A stretch of 43,004 nt of DNA from a bacterium (GTDB lineage Bacteria; Patescibacteria; JAEDAM01; Absconditabacterales; Absconditicoccaceae): contig JAFTEM010000008.1 in the NCBI GenBank assembly GCA_017453665.1, positions 1-43,004 on the forward strand. Direction: 5' to 3'. Below, one piece after another: positions 1 through 9,183 of the stretch (position 1 is its first letter; each line of letters begins with the position of its first letter). The notes below the pieces were generated by a model. That model made no database searches. It was not told the DNA's origin and saw nothing but the letters and a program-made list of their open reading frames with translations. The translations under genes were made by a program, and so were the position numbers.

Positions 1-134
1 AATGTTTGTATCCAACTATCATTCGTTGCTGCCATAGAGCCATTAAAAACTCCTCAAAAACTTCACAAAACACCAACTAATAACAATACCTTTAAAGAAA
101 ATTTTGTAAATAATTTTTTGTTTATTCTTCCCAT
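1..134 (-). CDS. Secreted protein, N-terminus only (runs off window)
   Basis: Reading from ATG at 134 with UGA as Gly gives 44 codons to the window edge with no stop. The translation starts MGRINKKLFTKFSLKVLLLV, a classic signal peptide: basic n-region, hydrophobic core, then a Gly/Ser/Phe stretch containing two UGA glycines. A likely signal peptidase site lies after NGSMA, so the mature protein would begin ATNDSWIQT. A promoter sits just upstream (167-194), leaving a leader of roughly 25 nt. An internal ATG at 43 preceded by GAGGAG could tempt an annotator, but starting there breaks the signal peptide. Function unknown; only the export signal is visible. Confidence 0.6.
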
Positions 135-166
135 TATGAAATATAAGGAATAAAATACTACACTAA

Positions 167-194
167 ATTATACTAAAAAAAAACTAAACTTCAA
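167..194 (-). promoter_or_regulatory. Sigma-70-type promoter for the secreted gene at 134
   Basis: On the minus strand TTGAAG (194-189) is followed after 16 bp by TATAAT (172-167). The start codon at 134 lies about 33 bp past the -10 box. Confidence 0.5.
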
Positions 195-259
195 AAAAAT
201 AAAGAGATTTTTCCAACAAAACCCCTCTATTTTCATATAGATACACTTGACTTATAACA

Positions 260-2137
260 CTATATTCTTCTCTCTTTTCTTTCAACTCTTACCTGTTCAA
301 GCAATTCCTCAGTTCCTAACACATATTGTTTCTTACTTCTAAATTCTCTTACAGAAACCGTTTTTCATTCAACTTCTTTTTCTCAAACAATCAATGTATA
401 AGGAACTTTCATCAGTTCAGAGTTACGAATCTTCTTAGAGAAACTATCGTTAGTATCATCAACTTTAACTCTAAAATCTTGTTTTCTCATTTGTGCTGCT
501 AATTCATAAGCATAATCATTAAATTTATCAGCAACAGGAACGATTTGGAATTGAACAGGAGCCAACCATAATGGGAACGCTCAACCAAATTGTTCAATCA
601 TAACTCCCATAAATCTTTCTAATGATCAAGAAATCGCTCTATGAATAACTACAGGTCTTTCCTTTTCTCATTCTTCATTAGTAAATGAAAGATCAAATCT
701 AACTGGCAAATTAAAATCACATTGAATAGTTGCTAATTGCCATTCTCTACCAATAGCATCTTTAAACATAAAATCAAGCTTAGGACCATAGAATGCAGCT
801 TCTCAAATTCAAATTCTATATGGAAGCTCATATTTTTCAGATGCAGCTCTTAATGCTCCTTCTGCTTTTTCCCAAACACTATCATCTCCTAAATATTTTC
901 CCTCAGGTCCTCTAATAGAAAGCCTTACCCGATAATCATCAATCATTCCTAATGTAGTATAGAACTCTTTAATAATTTGCACGATAGTTCCAACTTCATC
1001 AGTAATCTGACTTACACGACAGAAAAGATGCCCATCATCTTGTGTAATAGATCTTACACGTGTTAATCCTGATAATTGTCCAGTCTTTTCATCTCTATAT
1101 ACTGTAGCAGGTTCAAAATATCTTATAGGCATATCACGATAACTAAACTGATTATCTGCAAAAATTTGCATATGATGAGGACAATTCATAGGTTTCATAA
1201 AGAAACTTTCTTCCTTTCCTTTTACTCTAAAAAGCTCATCTCCAAACTTATCAGCGTGTCCTGAAGTTTTATACAAATCTTCTTTTGCTAAATGTGGAGT
1301 CCATACTCTTAAATATCCTTTATCTTTATGAAGTTCCCATAAATAATCTTCAACTTCCTTTCTAATAATCATTCCATTAGGTTGTAATAATGGCAATCCT
1401 GAACCAACTAAAGGAGAAATCGTAAAAATTTTTAATTTCTGTCCTAAGATTCTATGATCTCTTTTCTTAGCTTCCTCCATCATTGCTTGATAATGTTGAA
1501 GCTCTTCCTTAGTATCAAAAGCTAATCCATAAACTCTCACCATCATCACATTATTAGAATTACCTCTCCAATAAGCTCAAGCAAGTTTATCTAATTTAAA
1601 GGCTTTCGTATCAAGTTCTTTTGTAGAAGCAACATGAGGTCCTTCACACATATCCAAAAAAGTAACAAATTTTCCATTAAATTTTTCAGGGAATTTTTCT
1701 TGAAGATATGCTGTAACTTTTTCATAATATTTTACATATTCAGCATCAACATCTCTCAATAATGCATCTTTTGCTCACTCAACTATTGTATTAGCATAAA
1801 AAGTAATTTCTTCTCATGCTGCAGCAAATTCTGATCTCATTTCTTCCTTATATTTTTGCTTCATAAGTTCTACAACCAATTTCTTTGATTCCTCATCTGA
1901 CAAAGAAAAAAGAACAAAATCTTGATTCTCTTTAACGATTTTTTCCATTTGATTTTGAATCTTTTTTAAGTCTTCTTCTTTAATCTGTTTTTCAGAACTA
2001 AATAAGAAATCATAATAGAACCCGTTATCAATAGCTGGTCCAATAGCAACTTCCACATCCCATTGCTGCTCTCTTTGTACTGCCTGAGCTAAGATGTGAG
2101 AAAGAGAATGTCTCTTTCTTAATAACAAATCATCCAT
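260..2137 (-). CDS. thrS: Threonyl-tRNA synthetase
   Basis: Charges tRNA-Thr with threonine in the cytoplasm. With UGA=Gly the frame runs 625 residues from ATG at 2137 to TAG at 260. The protein opens directly in the editing domain ([10 protein letters not shown], residues 10-19, with the HxxxH pair, and CEGPHV near 165). It continues into the class II core: motif 2 at [12 protein letters not shown], the zinc-ligand region MNCPHHM near 318, and motif 3 at VIHRAISGSLERF near 500. It ends in an anticodon-binding domain (VPYTLIVGEKE). The N-terminal TGS domain found in most ThrRS is absent. No Shine-Dalgarno sequence is visible. Expression is probably set by the Thr-rich leader peptide and attenuator upstream. 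Identity is secure. Confidence 0.97.
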
Positions 2138-2180
2138 TTAAATTAAGACAAAGGATATAAAATAAGCTTTTCAGTAAATA

Positions 2181-2205
2181 AAAACCCTTGACCGGCAAGA
2201 GTTTT
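2181..2205 (-). terminator. Attenuator terminator hairpin of thrS
   Basis: On the minus strand AAAACUCUUG pairs with CAAGGGUUUU (one G-U wobble) around the loop CCGGU. The 3' arm runs straight into U-rich sequence (GGGUUUUUAUUUA). It lies 43 nt before the thrS start and about 33 nt after the leader-peptide stop, so it can only act as a conditional terminator ahead of thrS. Confidence 0.8.
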
Positions 2206-2253
2206 CGAATATATCATTACCACGAAAACCCTTCCGAACTAATCGGTTGTGGT
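2198..2253 (-). promoter_or_regulatory. Thr attenuator: protector and antiterminator pairings
   Basis: Three mutually exclusive pairings can be drawn on the minus-strand RNA. Protector 1:2 pairs ACCAC and AACC within the last Thr codons (2253-2245) with GUGGU and GGUU (2223-2219 and 2230-2227), leaving a 3-nt bulge. Antiterminator 2:3 pairs AGGGUUUUCG (2232-2223) with CGAAAACUCU (2207-2198). Terminator 3:4 uses 2205-2196 with 2190-2181. Segment 2 begins 6 nt after the leader stop codon, so a ribosome resting at that stop would mask it and favour the terminator. A ribosome stalled on the Thr codons would free it for the antiterminator. This is the logic of the classic amino-acid operon attenuators. 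Confidence 0.8.
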
Positions 2254-2280
2254 TGTTGTTGTGGTAGTAGTAAGATTCAT
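2239..2280 (-). CDS. thrS leader peptide with nine consecutive Thr codons
   Basis: ATG at 2280 opens a 13-codon reading frame: Met-Asn-Leu, nine Thr codons (ACT ACT ACC ACA ACA ACA ACC ACA ACC), Asp, then TAG at 2239. Nothing else in the window has such a run. It lies 101 nt upstream of the thrS start, followed at once by competing hairpins and a U-tract terminator. The likely role is sensing: ribosomes slow here when charged tRNA-Thr is scarce. No clear Shine-Dalgarno sequence precedes the ATG, as with most genes here. The peptide itself probably has no function. Confidence 0.85.
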   Translation of the reverse strand: MNLTTTTTTTTTD

Positions 2281-2294
2281 GTTAACACATACTG

Positions 2295-2325
2295 AAAATC
2301 TAAATTCAAATTTAGCTTAGATTTT
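2295..2325 (-). terminator. AT-rich hairpin between the macrodomain gene and the thrS leader
   Basis: AAAATCTAA (2295-2303) is complementary to TTAGATTTT (2317-2325). It lies 35 bp after the macrodomain stop and may end the upstream operon. The U-tract on the minus strand is short, so read-through into the thrS leader is possible. No convincing promoter for the leader was found; a TTGCAA at 2336-2341 is a possible -35. Confidence 0.35.
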
Positions 2326-2359
2326 TTAATCACTATTGCAAGTAAAATTAACAAAAATC

Positions 2360-3124
2360 TTAGAAAAGTTCTTTATATTGTTTAAAATCATAGTCCGTAA
2401 AAAGGTTAAAAACCACCTTGATATCATGTTTTTTAAGAAATTCTCTAACCGTACGTACAGCAATCAATTTTGCCTTTTGAATAGGGAATCAAAAAACTCA
2501 AGTTGAAAGAGATGGAAGAACAATCGTTTTCCCTCAATGTCCAATCGCAAATTCAAGAACATTACGATACACTTTTTCCAAAGCTTGCTCATGATAAGAT
2601 TCAACCATCCCAGTAACTTCGGGCCCAACAGTAGTTAATACATATGTTGACGGCAAATTATACCCATTACAGCAAAGCACATCTCATATCTCCAACAATT
2701 TTCAGCAAAGTTTATTATAACATTCTCGCCTCAATCTCATTCAAGCAGCTGAATGAATAGCATTATCAATACAATGATGTTTAGGTATAAAACACCCAAG
2801 CCCTTTCTCATTTCAAGCATTTACTATAAAGTCAGCTTTAATACAAGTAATATCTCACTTCCAAAGTACAATATGAGGTTCTATTTCTTCTAAAGAAAAT
2901 GCATCAACAATAACCTTTTCTTTCAATTCCTCTTGTAACAGTTTATCCTCTATCACAAAAAGTTCCTCATTTTCTAAAGGAGCTCTCATATTAATAATAC
3001 CTCTCAAAAAACTTCTAGCATCAGAAAAACATTTAGGAATATCCCATTTTTGGCTAAATTCTTTACTAAGCAACGCTATCAAATCAAAAACTAACTGTTC
3101 TTTTAAATCTCAGTCACCTTGCAT
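2360..3124 (-). CDS. Zinc-type macrodomain protein (protein-ADP-ribose hydrolase family)
   Basis: 254 residues from ATG at 3124 to TAA at 2360. The N-terminal third (LRGIINMRAPL, then LWKGDIT) and the core match zinc-containing macrodomains that remove ADP-ribose from proteins. ADP-ribose-binding motif: ADFIVNAGNE. Zinc/catalytic stretch: GCFIPKHHCIDNAIHSAAG, with the Cys-His-Cys pattern of the family. Glycine-rich loop: PSLSTGVFGFP. Length agrees with the roughly 260-residue family. Known relatives often sit beside a sirtuin-type ADP-ribosyltransferase and lipoylation genes; none is here. Instead the start codon lies 1 nt after the response regulator stop, implying co-translation with a two-component system. 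Family assignment is firm; the substrate is unknown. Confidence 0.88.
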
Positions 3125-3125
3125 A

Positions 3126-3785
3126 TTACTTATTTAACCTATATCAAAATCATTTTATTGTTTCAATACATTCCTTTCATACCTTTCTTCTTATCGTTGA
3201 AAGATAAACATCCAATTTTCAATCTTCTTCAAATCAAGCCTCTCATCACCAAATTTCCTCAATAATATCAAGTCTTGAAACAGCAACTCATTGATTGAGC
3301 ATCAACATTTCTAAAATCTGAAACTCCTTTAATGAAAACTTTAACTCCTCATCTCCTTTAAACACTTTTTTCTGACTTCTATCTAAACGAAGATCTTCAA
3401 ACACTAGCTCTTCCTTTTGTGGGATTCTCTTAGCTAACGCTAATATTCTAGCCTCTAGCTCCTCTAAATCAAAAGGTTTTACCAAATAATCATCCGCTCA
3501 CACTTCAAACCCTTCTAATTTATCTTCAAGTTGTCCTTTTGCAGTCATAATTAATATAGGTGTTTCTGGATGCACTTCTCTAATCGTCTTTGCTATCGTT
3601 ATTCCATCAACTCAAGGAAGCATCAAATCCAACAAAATAATATCAAAAGACTGATGTTTAACAAGTTCATTCGCATACGCTCAATGATCTACCCGCATCA
3701 CTTTATGTCAATCCAGCTCAAGATATTTTTTTATACTCTCTGCTATTGTTTTAGTATCTTCCACTAATAATAATGAATATCACAT
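3126..3785 (-). CDS. OmpR/PhoB-family response regulator
   Basis: 219 residues. The receiver domain has the acidic residue in LLLVEDT (Asp10), the phospho-acceptor in IILLDLMLPG (Asp53), Thr81 and Lys103 in DDYLVKPFD. A C-terminal winged helix ends in LDVYLSTIRRKV and IKGFGYRLNK, the recognition helix and wing typical of OmpR/PhoB proteins. The start ATG at 3785 is followed directly by a UGA glycine (MGYSLLLVED), so a standard-code reading would lose it. The kinase gene ends 12 nt upstream and the macrodomain gene starts 1 nt downstream. It presumably activates or represses genes in response to the neighbouring kinase; targets are not visible. Confidence 0.95.
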
Positions 3786-3797
3786 ATCTTAAATCTT

Positions 3798-5531
3798 TTA
3801 AAAAGTTAAAATAAATGTCACACCTTTCCCCTTTTCTCAACTCTCACACCTTAAGTCAAATCCCTGTTTCTGTGCAAAAAGTCTTGAAAGATATAGTCAA
3901 AGTCAAAAACTTTTAGAATCTGTATGAGAACTATCTCATTGCCAAAATCTTTCCCAAATTTTTTCTAAATGTTCTGAATCGATTCCTTCTCATGAATTCC
4001 ATACCCTAAATTCTCTATCATTCAACTCAACTCTTATTATTCAATTTTCATCAGTATACTTAAACGCATTTCTTAAAATGTTTGTCATGATAGATTCTCG
4101 TCACTGTTCATGAACATTCATTTCTAATTTCTCTAAAAATTCGATCTCAACTGTTATATTTTTATCTTTAAATTCCTCTTTTAACTGCATTAATGTAGTT
4201 CTCAAACTAGGAATTAAATCAAGTCTTTCCTTCTCTAACATCATTTTCTCCTCAACTCTAGTAATTAAGAGTAAGGTTTCTAATAAAGAATCCATTCTTT
4301 TAATTTCTCACTTTACCTCCATTAAAGTTCATTCATAATCTTTCGATTTACGAGCAACATCAATCAATGTAGAAATTCACATCAATGGAGTCCTTAATTC
4401 ATGAGATGCATTTCTTACAAAATCTTTTAATCATAACGTTTGAGCATGAATTTTTTCAAAACTTTGATTGAATACTTTTATTACTTTATTTATTTCATCA
4501 TCCTCCGCTCATTCAATTTCAATCTTCTTGTTAAGATGATCAATATCTAGATGTTCTAATGCCTCATTAAGTGTATTAAGTTTTTTTAATGATGTTTTTA
4601 CAAACCATAAAGAAACAAAATAAGAAAGAACTGTTCAAAGAAGAAAAACTAACAATGAAATCCATAACAAAGAAATTTGTAATTGAACTTGATCCGTAAT
4701 ATTGCGAATTATCAATTGATCTCACACCTTACTAAAATAAAGATAATACCCGTCAAGTTCAACAATACTCAAAATATTATCTCTTTCTATTAATTCTTGT
4801 GCATCCTCCGAACTTACATTTAAACGCAACTCATGACGGGGGAAATTCTGCTCGGGAGAGAAGCTTTCTAATCAAGCCTCATCTGCTTGAAAACGAGGAT
4901 TTTTTCTAAAATCTCAACTTCCCATTGGAAGCATCCCTTCATAAAAATTTTCATCAAAAACAGGCTGTTCACCCGTAGAATTTCCATTTTTCACATTTCA
5001 ATAATATCTATCTGGTACAGGTCTTTGCTCAAAATTATTCTCTCAAGAAACTGAGAATTCCTCATCAATTGACCTAAATTCTTCACTTGACTGATTTCTT
5101 TCCATCATGTTTTCAACTACATTTCTTTCATTCCTTTCCTCATTAAAAGCTCTTTGTTCCCCAGTTCCTCTCATAAAATCTAAAACCATATTCTCTCCTC
5201 ATTTATCGCTTTGTCTTTCTCATTCTCATTGAAATGTTCACTGAAAATCAGGATTTCCCTGCCCCATATTCTCTTCCTGCATGCGAGGATTCCCTTGAGA
5301 TTCACTACCCATAAAAGAATCATTCCCCATCGGATTCATATCATCTTCATTATATCCATACACTCAAAAAATCTTAACAAGAAAAGATGGTTGTCTTGCT
5401 TCTAAATACCAAGAGTAAAAGAAAAAAAGATTTACAACACACGCTACAATAAATAAAATAACAGCTGAAAATAATGTAAACTTTAAAGAAATTTGAGTTG
5501 AAGTTTTAAGATTTTTAAACATCATAAACAT
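3798..5531 (-). CDS. Membrane sensor histidine kinase
   Basis: 577 residues from ATG at 5531 to TAA at 3798. A first membrane helix (residues about 10-38) is followed by an external region of roughly 240 residues, unusually rich in Met, Asn, Gln and Glu (NPMGNDSFMGS, RMQEENMGQGNP). The second helix is near 285-312 (LLWISLLVFLLGTVLSYF). A HAMP-like linker leads to the H-box NASHELRTPLMG with the phosphorylated His at 377, then a HATPase domain ending in GEKGKGVTFILTF. It should phosphorylate the adjacent response regulator. The Met-rich external part recalls metal-binding low-complexity sequence, but the signal is unknown. In-frame ATGs at 5525 and 5522 are alternative starts. Confidence 0.93.
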
Positions 5532-5577
5532 AAAATCTAAAATATCATATTATATAACAAACCATCTTAAAAAAAGA

Positions 5578-6153
5578 TTAAATTACCTCCTCAATAATAT
5601 TTAATATCTTCTCTCTTCCCATTTTTTTAACCGATGAAGAAATAATTATTTCTGGAATATATTGTAAATATTTCGATAATTCTCACTTCAAAACTTTCAA
5701 ATTTTTACTTACATCTTTTTGACTAGCTTTATCAACTTTAGTTAAGATTACTACAAATTCAAGCCCCTCTTGTTCTAATTCTTGCATAAATTCTAAATCA
5801 ATTTTTTGAGGAGGTATACTTCAATCAACTAGAAGTAAAATAAAAGGTTTTCTTTTCATAAAATAAGTATAAGTCTCATCAATCCATTTTCTTCTTTCTT
5901 CTAAACTCGATTTCGCATACCCATATCAAGGTAAATCTACAAAATACCGCTTATCATTAACCAAGAAATAATTTATTAACTGTGTCTTTCATGGTTTATC
6001 TGAGGCCTTAGCAACAGTTCTTCACATAAGCATATTAATAAGTGTTGATTTTCAAACATTAGATCTTCAAATTACGGCAACTTCTGCTAAAGGTTCAGGA
6101 CAATCTTTCACTTTAGCCACTGATTTAACAAACACAACTGAATCTATATTCAT
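5578..6153 (-). CDS. engB: Ribosome-biogenesis GTPase EngB/YsxC
   Basis: 191 residues, normal for the family, which helps assemble the 50S ribosomal subunit. G1 P-loop: VIGRSNVGKSTL. G3: VDLPGYGYAKSS. G4: TKVDKAS. Both key glycines of the P-loop (GRS and VGK) are written UGA, which is strong internal evidence for the code. The gene lies 26 nt after hisS and 46 nt before the histidine kinase, probably on one transcript. Confidence 0.96.
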
Positions 6154-6179
6154 TAAAAATAGGTTTCTAATAAAAGAAA

Positions 6180-7505
6180 TTATAACTTAAGAGACTCTTC
6201 TTCACCTGTCTTCATATTTTTGATTTTATAGATACCTTGTTGTTTTTCTCCTTCTCAATACACAACAACATATGGAATCCCTTTTTTATCAGCATATCAA
6301 AACTGTTTTCATAATTTATCGTTTTCAGGATATATTTCTAAATTCTTACCTTCTTTTGAAAAACGAGCTGCTAATTGTAAAATATCAGCCATTGTATCCT
6401 TAAAATTAAGAAAAAGATAATCAGCTATCGTTTGTTTATTCATCTCTTGATGTTCAAAGACTTTCCCTAAAATTCTACTAATTCAAATACTTCCTCAAAC
6501 TCAACAATATTCTGTTTTTTTTGGATCTATATATCATGTTAAATTCTCATATCTTCCACCTCAACAAATTGACCCTAATCCACTATCTTTAGAAAAGACA
6601 GCTTCAAATATTGTTCCTGTATAATAATCTAAACCTCTAATAATTGATAGATCAACCTCCCATTGAAACTTCAATCCTTTTGCTACTCTTAAAATTTCAA
6701 GAGAATTCAAAACATCTTTTAACTCTTGTACTCCTTGTATAAATACATCATCAGAACTAAAAGATAATAAAGTATCTAAATCCTGAATTTTACAACTTCT
6801 AAAATGAATAAATGAAAGAATCTTTTCAATAACCTCCCCTCAAAGTCCTAAATCATCTTTTAATGTTGCGACAAAATTCTCTTCTCAAATCTTATGAACC
6901 TTATCGATTAAATTAGAAATTTTCTTTGACTGTTCTTCATCGTTATTTGTTATCGTTGATAAGAAAGCTTTGATTAACTTTTTATTACTTATATGAAAAA
7001 CTGCTTCATCATCTAATGAACATACTTCAAAAATATCCTCCAATGTCTGTCATAAGGTAGCAATAATTTCTGCATCATAATAAAGATATTGTTTCTCTCA
7101 TTTCCAAATAACATCAATATCACATTGAAAAAATTCCCTATATCTTCATTTCTGAGCCCTTTCTCCTCTCCATACAGGTTGAATTTGATATCTCTTAAAA
7201 GGGAATGTTAATGTATTTTCTCGATCAAGAGTATATCTTGCAAAAGGAACCGTTAAATCAAAATGCAATCCATATTCTTTTAAATCATCTTTTCCTTGAG
7301 CCATTCAATATAATCAAAAAATCTGCTTTCCAGTTTCTTCTCAATTCTTAGAAAGAAGAACCGTATTTTTTTCAACAGCTGGAGTATAAATATGTGTATA
7401 TCAAAACGATTGATAGTTCTTTTCAATAGTAGCTGTTATCTTATCAAAAATAAGTTGTTGTGAAGGACTATATTCTGGAAATCCACTTGGACGTAATTCT
7501 GCCAT
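6180..7505 (-). CDS. hisS: Histidyl-tRNA synthetase
   Basis: 441 residues, ATG at 7505 ([12 protein letters not shown]) to TAA at 6180. It charges tRNA-His. Class II motifs are plain: [13 protein letters not shown], motif 2 in [20 protein letters not shown], the histidine-specific [14 protein letters not shown], and GGGRYENL. A C-terminal anticodon-binding domain contains [13 protein letters not shown]. It is the first gene of the five-gene minus-strand run and diverges from the lipoprotein gene at 7645 across 139 bp that should hold both promoters. No Shine-Dalgarno sequence is evident. Confidence 0.97.
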
Positions 7506-7644
7506 ATGAGTAATATATTAGTAAAATTGCTAATCATACTATAGGAATTTAATCAGAGATTACAACAACTTTTTCTGTTGATTTTTATTAAAGAAACGCT
7601 ACATAATGTGATATACAATATTTATCTTCATTTTCATCTCCTTA

Positions 7645-8034
7645 ATGAAAACACCTATACTTCTTATTGCACTATCTGCTTTTATCTTTCTAAGCTGATG
7701 TGCTGAAACTTTAGATAAAATTAATGAATCTGTCGATACCGTTAGAGAATCCGAGCACTATCAACAAGTCAAACAAGGTGTCACATCATGAGTAAAATAT
7801 ATATGAGAAAAAACTAACGAATTCATTGAAAATAATACCTGAGCACAAAAAGCTCTAGATACAGCAAATCAAGTTCTTGATAGAGCAACTGAAGAAGCTA
7901 TCAAATTCTGAGAGCAAGCTCAAGAATCCGCTAAAGAAATTTGAGAAAGAGCTGAAGAAGAAGCAAGAAAGCAATACGAACAACTCAAAGAAGAAACGAA
8001 AGCCAAAGTAGATGAAGCCTTTGATAAAATTTAA
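7645..8034 (+). CDS. Small lipoprotein with charged helical body
   Basis: 129 residues. The signal peptide MKTPILLIALSAFIFLSGC ends in a lipobox (LSGC) whose glycine is a UGA codon, so the Cys would be lipidated and the protein membrane-anchored. The rest is hydrophilic and helix-prone, rich in Glu, Lys, Ala and Gln (QAQESAKEIGERAEEEARKQ), suggesting an amphipathic or coiled-coil rod. It ends in TAA 16 nt before gatC, with which it is probably co-transcribed. No known family recognised. Confidence 0.85.
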
Positions 8035-8050
8035 TTCATAAAATAATAAT

Positions 8051-8326
8051 ATGAGTATTTCAGAACAAGAACTCGAACATTTAGCCAAACTTAGCAAGCT
8101 AAAACTTAGCCCTGAAGAGAAAAAAAAATATCTTAATAATATGGATAGTATTATCCAATTTCTTGACCAACTCAAAACACCTGAATGAGAAATAACGATT
8201 ACTGATGAAGAAAAATTAAGATGTTTTTCTGATATTGAATACTATGAGAATCCAAAATCTCTATTAGAAAATAGCATTCATAAAAAAGGAGATTTTATCG
8301 GCGTAAAGACCTCTTTTACTAAATAA
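8051..8326 (+). CDS. gatC: Aspartyl/glutamyl-tRNA amidotransferase subunit C
   Basis: 91 residues, starting MSISEQELEHLAKLSKLKLS and ending HKKGDFIGVKTSFTK. Length, the helical N-terminus (LEHLAKLSKLKLSPEE) and the C-terminal GDFIGVKTSF match GatC. GatC stabilises the GatCAB complex, which converts Glu-tRNA-Gln or Asp-tRNA-Asn to the amidated forms. gatA and gatB are not next to it here. It sits between a lipoprotein gene and an SPFH gene, with gaps of 16 and 28 nt. Confidence 0.93.
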
Positions 8327-8354
8327 GTTTTTTATCCTCTACAAAAATAACCTC

Positions 8355-9110
8355 ATGCTAGTATGAATCTTAATAGTTCTCGTTGTTGTCTTACTAACCA
8401 TGGTAAGAGTTGTTAACCAATACGAGAGAAAAGTCGTTTTAACTCTAGGGAAATTTAGTAGAATTTTGACTCCTGGGCTTAATTTAATTATCCCAATCAT
8501 TGAACAAACAATCAATGTCGATGTCAGAGAAAAAGCTGTAGATCTCCCTTCTCAAGAAGCGATGACAAAAGATAATATTGCTTGTTGAGTAAATGCTGTT
8601 ATCTACTATAAAGTAAAAGAAGATCAAGTAGATAAAGCAGTACTTAATGTTAGGAATCTTGATTACGCTATGACTCAATTTGCTCTTACAACAATGAGAA
8701 ATATTGTTGGACAATTTGAACTTGATGAATTATTAGCAAAAAGAGAAGAAGCTGCTGAAAAAATCAAAACTATCGTTGATACTAAATCTGACTCTTGGGG
8801 AGTTGATATCTTATCTGTAGAACTTAAAGATATCAATATTCCTGACGATTTAAAAAGAACTATTGGTAAACAAGCAGAAGCCGAAAGAGAAAAAAGAGCT
8901 AAAATTATTACTTCAGAATGAGAACTTGAAAGTGCTGAAAATCTTAAAAAAGCTGCAACAATGCTTGCTGAAGCACCAGGAGCTCTTCATTTAAGAACAT
9001 TACAATCTCTTAATGATATTAGTTCAGACCAATCTAATACAACGGTTTGGATGATCCCTATCGAAGTTCTTGATGCTATCAAATGACTAGCTGGGAAACA
9101 ATCTTCATAA
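8355..9110 (+). CDS. SPFH/band 7 membrane protein (stomatin/prohibitin-like)
   Basis: 251 residues. ATG at 8355 gives an N-terminal membrane helix (MLVGILIVLVVVLLTMVRVV, first Gly by UGA) followed by a band 7 domain: GKFSRILTPGLNLIIPII, then VDVREKAVDLPSQEAMTKDN, ending in a helical Glu/Ala/Lys-rich part (KQAEAEREKRAKIITSEGE). These proteins oligomerise on membranes and organise lipid or protein microdomains. Starting at the internal ATG at 8400 would lose the anchor. No NfeD partner is adjacent. A strong hairpin terminator follows. Confidence 0.93.
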
Positions 9111-9133
9111 ATCTTAAAACTTAAACTTCACAG

Positions 9134-9168
9134 AAAAGTAACGGTTCATTTTAAATGCCGTTACTTTT
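9134..9168. terminator. Bidirectional terminator between SPFH gene and murB
   Basis: AAAAGTAACGG (9134-9144) is perfectly complementary to CCGTTACTTTT (9158-9168), an 11-bp stem with a 13-nt loop. T-rich sequence follows on the plus strand and A-rich sequence precedes it. It separates the convergent SPFH gene and murB. Confidence 0.85.
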
Positions 9169-9183
9169 TAAAATCTCTAATTT

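Noticed and set aside
2138..2280. T-box riboswitch upstream of thrS
   Set aside because: T-boxes are common before synthetase genes, but no T-box consensus or specifier stem is visible. The Thr-codon leader peptide with competing stems explains the region better.
7855..8175. 106-codon minus-strand reading frame opposite the lipoprotein and gatC genes
   Set aside because: It is a shadow: low-complexity Phe/Leu/Ser translation opposite two genes with clear family or signal-peptide features.
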